Below are positions 46,859 to 50,252 of a stretch of 50,252 nt of DNA, piece by piece. A program made the translations under genes and the position numbers. The notes beneath the pieces are model-generated. The model was not told the origin of the DNA and ran no database searches. It saw only the letters and a list, made by a program, of their open reading frames with translations. The DNA is taken from assembly GCF_002154695.1 (NCBI RefSeq), contig NZ_MTAV01000125.1:1-50252 (forward strand), in the 5' to 3' direction. The DNA is from Nostoc sp. T09 (GTDB taxonomy: Bacteria; Cyanobacteriota; Cyanobacteriia; Cyanobacteriales; Nostocaceae). Numbering within the stretch: the first letter of the stretch is position 1; each line of letters begins with the position of its first letter.

Positions 46859-49327
46859 TTAAGGCTGTTTATTCTCAACTTTTGCTACATTTAACATTGT
46901 TTTTAGAACTGAATCAGGATTTAAGCTAATAGAATCAATTCCCTGTTCAACTAAGAACTGGGCAAATTCTGGATAATCGCTAGGTGCTTGCCCGCAAATC
47001 CCAATTTTGCGATTATTTTGTTTTGCAGCTTCGATTGCCATTTTTACCATGCGTTTCACACCTTGACTGCGTTCATCAAATAATCGCGCTACCAATGCTG
47101 AATCTCTATCTAAGCCTAGTGTTAGCTGAGTTAGATCGTTAGAACCAATAGAAAATCCATCAAAAACCTCAGCAAACTCTTCAGCCATAATTACATTGTT
47201 GGGCAACTCGCACATGACGTAAACCTGTAAGTCATTGACGCCCTGCTGTAAACCATTCTTGGCCATTTCTGCTAATACTAAACGTCCCTCATCGGGAGTG
47301 CGACAGAAAGGAATCATTGGGATGACATTGGTTAAACCCATTTCTTCCCGTACTCGTTTAATGGCATAACATTCCAAAGCAAAAGCTTCTCTGTAACCTG
47401 GATCGTAGTAGCGTGCTGCTCCACGCCAGCCCAGCATCGGGTTTTCTTCATGGGGTTCAAACTGTTGACCACCTAAAAGATTGGCATATTCATTACTTTT
47501 AAAATCTGACATCCGCACAATCACTGGTTTGGGATAAAATGCCGCAGCAATTCTACCGATCCCTTGGGCTAATCTATCTACAAAATACTGGGTTTTATCC
47601 TCATATAGTGCGGTAATTTCCGCAATTTTAGCTTTGACAAATTCATCTTTTAAATTCTTATAGTGAATTAACGCCATTGGATGAATTTGGATTTGGTTGG
47701 CGATAATAAATTCTGTACGCGCTAAACCCACTCCATCATTAGGAATAGCAGCTAAACTAAATGCTTCTTGGGGATTACCCACATTCATTAAAATTTGCGT
47801 GCGGGTGCGGGGTACGTTTTCTAAGAGAACTTCTTGGACTTCAAAAGGTAATAAACCTGGATAAACTCGTCCTTCTTCTCCTTCCGCACAAGAAACTGTT
47901 ACTTCTTGACCAGTTTTTAAGACTGCTGTAGCATTGCCACAACCCACGATCGCAGGTACGCCTAATTCTCGCGCAATAATCGCTGCGTGGCAGGTGCGAC
48001 CCCCAGAGTTAGTAATAATTGCACTAGCCCGTTTCATAATCGGTTCCCAGTCGGGGTCAGTTCTATCTGTGACTAAAACTTCCCCAGGCTGAAACTGGTC
48101 GATTTTATTCACATCTAAAATTAGGCGTACTTTCCCTTGACTAATCGCTTCACCAATCGCGCGTCCGGTGACAAGAGGATGATGATCCGCGGCGGATTTC
48201 GCGCTTTTATCTTCATCACTTCTAATGAGGCGGTAACTCCGCAGCACATTTCCCCGTTTCTGCGACTGTACGGTTTCTGGACGTGCTTGGACAACAAACA
48301 GTTGATTGGTAATCCCATCTTTTGCCCACTCAATGTCCATTGGAGTGTAATGACCGTGAACTTGAGAATAATGATCTTCAATTACACAAGCCCAACGCGC
48401 TAGTTGTAAAATCTCGTCATCGCTCAGGACAAATTTAGCTCTTTCTTCGGTAGGAACTAGAATATTTTTGGTAAATTTTGAGCCATCATCATAGACCATT
48501 TTTAATTCTTTGCTGCCCAATTTTTTATCGACAATGGGGCTAAAACCTGCTTTTAAAGTCGGTTTAAAAACATAGTATTCATCTGGGTTTACCGTTCCCT
48601 GTACGACATTTTCGCCTAAACCGTAAGCAGCAGAAATTAATGCCGCATCCTTAAAACCAGTTTCCGTTTCAATTGAGAACATTACCCCAGAAGATGCTAA
48701 ATCAGAACGCACCATTTTTTGCACACCTACAGCTAGGGCAATACTAAAGTGGTCAAATCCTTTAGTATGACGATACGAAATGGCGCGATCGGTAAATAAT
48801 GAAGCAAAACATTTATGACAAGCGCCTAAAACTCCTGCAACACCCACAACGTTCAGATAAGTTTCCTGCTGTCCGGCAAAACTGGCATCGGGGAGGTCTT
48901 CCGCAGTGGCGCTAGAACGGACGGCGACATCTGTATCTGCATTGTATGGCTCACATAAACTTGTATATGCTGTAGCGATCGCCTGGCGCAGTTCCACAGG
49001 AAATGGTGTGTGCATCAGTAGCGATCGCGCTTTTTTTCCTCGTTCCTGTAAATTTTTTACATCCTCAACATCTAGGTCAGAAAATAGTTCCCTTAGCTTT
49101 GTTTCTAACCCAGCAGACTCAATAAAATAACGATAAGCATAAGCAGTAGTAGCAAACCCAGTCGGAACGTTAACGCCTTTGGGTGTCAACTGTTGAATCA
49201 TTTCCCCTAGTGATGCATTTTTCCCCCCAACTAAGGGAATATCCGCAATACCCACCTCATCAAACCAAAGGATCAGCGATCGCTCTTTGGTATCAACAGA
49301 CAAAGTATTTTTAGCTACTGTTACCAT
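46859..49327 (-). CDS. ppsA: phosphoenolpyruvate synthase
   Basis: The 822-residue product makes phosphoenolpyruvate, AMP and phosphate from pyruvate and ATP, which allows gluconeogenesis and carbon storage. It has the ATP-grasp nucleotide domain (about 15-355), with Gly-Gly-Lys-Asn-Ala-Ser-Leu-Gly-Glu-Met near 34-43. The swivelling phosphohistidine domain follows, with His447 in Gly-Gly-Arg-Thr-Cys-His-Ala-Ala-Ile. The TIM-barrel PEP-binding domain ends with Gly-Ile-Cys-Gly-Gln-Ala-Pro-Ser. GAGG lies 8-9 bases before the ATG. Length is normal for the family. No dikinase regulatory gene is adjacent. Confidence 0.97.
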   Translation of the reverse strand: MVTVAKNTLSVDTKERSLILWFDEVGIADIPLVGGKNASLGEMIQQLTPKGVNVPTGFATTAYAYRYFIESAGLETKLRELFSDLDVEDVKNLQERGKKARSLLMHTPFPVELRQAIATAYTSLCEPYNADTDVAVRSSATAEDLPDASFAGQQETYLNVVGVAGVLGACHKCFASLFTDRAISYRHTKGFDHFSIALAVGVQKMVRSDLASSGVMFSIETETGFKDAALISAAYGLGENVVQGTVNPDEYYVFKPTLKAGFSPIVDKKLGSKELKMVYDDGSKFTKNILVPTEERAKFVLSDDEILQLARWACVIEDHYSQVHGHYTPMDIEWAKDGITNQLFVVQARPETVQSQKRGNVLRSYRLIRSDEDKSAKSAADHHPLVTGRAIGEAISQGKVRLILDVNKIDQFQPGEVLVTDRTDPDWEPIMKRASAIITNSGGRTCHAAIIARELGVPAIVGCGNATAVLKTGQEVTVSCAEGEEGRVYPGLLPFEVQEVLLENVPRTRTQILMNVGNPQEAFSLAAIPNDGVGLARTEFIIANQIQIHPMALIHYKNLKDEFVKAKIAEITALYEDKTQYFVDRLAQGIGRIAAAFYPKPVIVRMSDFKSNEYANLLGGQQFEPHEENPMLGWRGAARYYDPGYREAFALECYAIKRVREEMGLTNVIPMIPFCRTPDEGRLVLAEMAKNGLQQGVNDLQVYVMCELPNNVIMAEEFAEVFDGFSIGSNDLTQLTLGLDRDSALVARLFDERSQGVKRMVKMAIEAAKQNNRKIGICGQAPSDYPEFAQFLVEQGIDSISLNPDSVLKTMLNVAKVENKQP

Positions 49328-49628
49328 CAGTATTACCTCACAATTAAATGCTCTGGTTGTAAGTGCGAAATCGCTAGTACTATTACGCGGAATTCAACAA
49401 TAGTCAAGGGTTAAGTTACAGGGATCAAGGAGAACAATGAGCGACCAAGGAATTCTCCTATTTTGAATAGAGTTTTGATTTCCGCTGTGGTGTGCTAGTA
49501 TATTTTGCCTATGTTCAATTTTAAATAGTAAATTTGGAATTGTGCTACAAAATGCCGAAATATAGTCAAGAAAAATTAACAATAATTCGGGATAATAACA
49601 ATATTGAGAATTATGGATACAATATAAG

Positions 49629-50033
49629 ATGGCGCAATTAGAACAACTACTGAAAATGGCAGAAGACGAGCTAACTGAGTACAGTACTGATGCTCGCAAA
49701 ATTGAAAAACTGCGCCGGAAAATTGGTTTATCGGTATCGTTAGTCGAGCAACGAGAAATCAAAGCAGCATTATTAGCTACGATGCAACCCAATGAAATTG
49801 CCCGAATTGTGGAAGAACAAAGACAAGTAGTAGCTTTACCATTTTGGGGAATTGCTGGATTAGGTTTATTATTAGGAATTTCTTTAAATCAACCCATAGG
49901 ATTATTAGCAGCTATAGGTGGTTCTGTAGCAGCTTTTAGACTGCAAAAATGGGGTTGGCAATTACAAGCAAAACGTTTGTTACTCCAAACCTTCGAGGAT
50001 ATTGAAGCGCGAATTGCTCAACCCAATAAGTAA
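49629..50033 (+). CDS. small membrane protein with N-terminal coiled coil
   Basis: The 134-residue product has a charged helical start (about 1-65), two hydrophobic segments (about 70-86 and 88-103) and a basic amphipathic C-terminus. No domain is recognised. The codon pattern and membrane topology make it more credible than the 132-codon minus-strand frame that overlaps its first third. The gene is divergent from ppsA with about 300 bases between; that gap (49328-49628) is AT-rich and shows no other gene. Confidence 0.75.
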   Translation: MAQLEQLLKMAEDELTEYSTDARKIEKLRRKIGLSVSLVEQREIKAALLATMQPNEIARIVEEQRQVVALPFWGIAGLGLLLGISLNQPIGLLAAIGGSVAAFRLQKWGWQLQAKRLLLQTFEDIEARIAQPNK

Positions 50034-50180
50034 AAAATTTTGAGTAGTTAATACTAATGTGCGATCGCAAGTTTAAAGATGCGTGACAATTCGTTAACAT
50101 TATGGCTAACGAGAGTCGCTGAGAATGCGATCGCCTGTTTCACAGTGAGCTTCAGATTTAGACTTTCTGCAATAATTGCA

Positions 50181-50252
50181 AACAGGGCTTACGCAAGCAA
50201 AATTTGTCATTGCGACCGGAACGTAGTGTAGGGAAGCAATCCCAGAATTTCA
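50181..50252. repeat. interspersed repeat at the window edge
   Basis: The end of the window reads GTCATTGCGACCGGAACG and then GAAGCAATCCC. This is the GTCATTGCGAGCG...GAAGCAATC type of interspersed repeat that is common between genes in cyanobacteria. It is cut by the window edge. Confidence 0.5.

Noticed and set aside
49394-49792. 132-codon minus-strand frame near the window end
   Set aside because: Overlaps the better-supported plus-strand membrane protein; its composition is Ser/Cys/Ile-rich as expected from an antisense frame.

Overview
The window comes from a filamentous, heterocyst-forming cyanobacterium (Nostocales-like; the genus cannot be fixed from sequence reading alone). The evidence is a full-length 299-residue hetR, the very frequent octamer GCGATCGC (HIP1), heptamer repeats of the type known from heterocystous genomes, SLH/OprB porins, a Cph1-type phytochrome with its Rcp1-like partner, and many large PAS/GAF hybrid kinases.

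Bases 1-8,100 hold hetR behind a 979-base gene-free upstream region, a convergent gene for a secreted cysteine-repeat protein, then rpsD, moaA, an MlaE-type ABC permease, a 63-residue membrane protein and a CrtISO/retinol-saturase-like FAD oxidoreductase. Bases 8,123-9,004 have no conventional gene. They contain a candidate structured RNA of about 200 nt that ends in a strong hairpin. Next come rtcB and archease (an RNA ligase and its activator) on the minus strand, an alpha/beta hydrolase, a DUF4112 membrane protein and a YihY/BrkB membrane protein. A small coiled-coil gene, threonine synthase (thrC), a 65-residue protein and a large uncharacterised membrane-anchored protein follow.

Bases 18,900-25,000 carry two closely related SLH/OprB porins flanking a seven-repeat FG-GAP (beta-propeller) protein with a DUF4114 C-terminus. 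This looks like a cell-envelope block.

Bases 25,800-46,600 are mostly two-component signalling genes on the minus strand. They are two REC-first histidine kinases, a 1150-residue REC/PAS/GAF/HisKA_2 kinase with a cyanobacteriochrome-like GAF, an Rcp1-like regulator overlapping the phytochrome gene, a DUF4118 membrane hybrid kinase translationally coupled to an XRE regulator, and a two-kinase, two-receiver protein. A PMT-type mannosyltransferase sits among them. Together they could form a light- and environment-responsive phosphorelay network; none has an obvious DNA-binding output except the XRE protein.

Bases 46,859-50,252 hold phosphoenolpyruvate synthase, a small membrane protein and an interspersed repeat at the edge. 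Intergenic DNA is rich in heptamer arrays, palindromes, a minisatellite and one MITE-like element of 173 bp. No tRNA, rRNA or CRISPR array was seen. No complete new system can be proven by reading alone. The best leads are the structured RNA next to rtcB/archease, the XRE-hybrid kinase module flanked by direct repeats, the candidate cyanobacteriochrome, and the cysteine-repeat secreted protein beside hetR.
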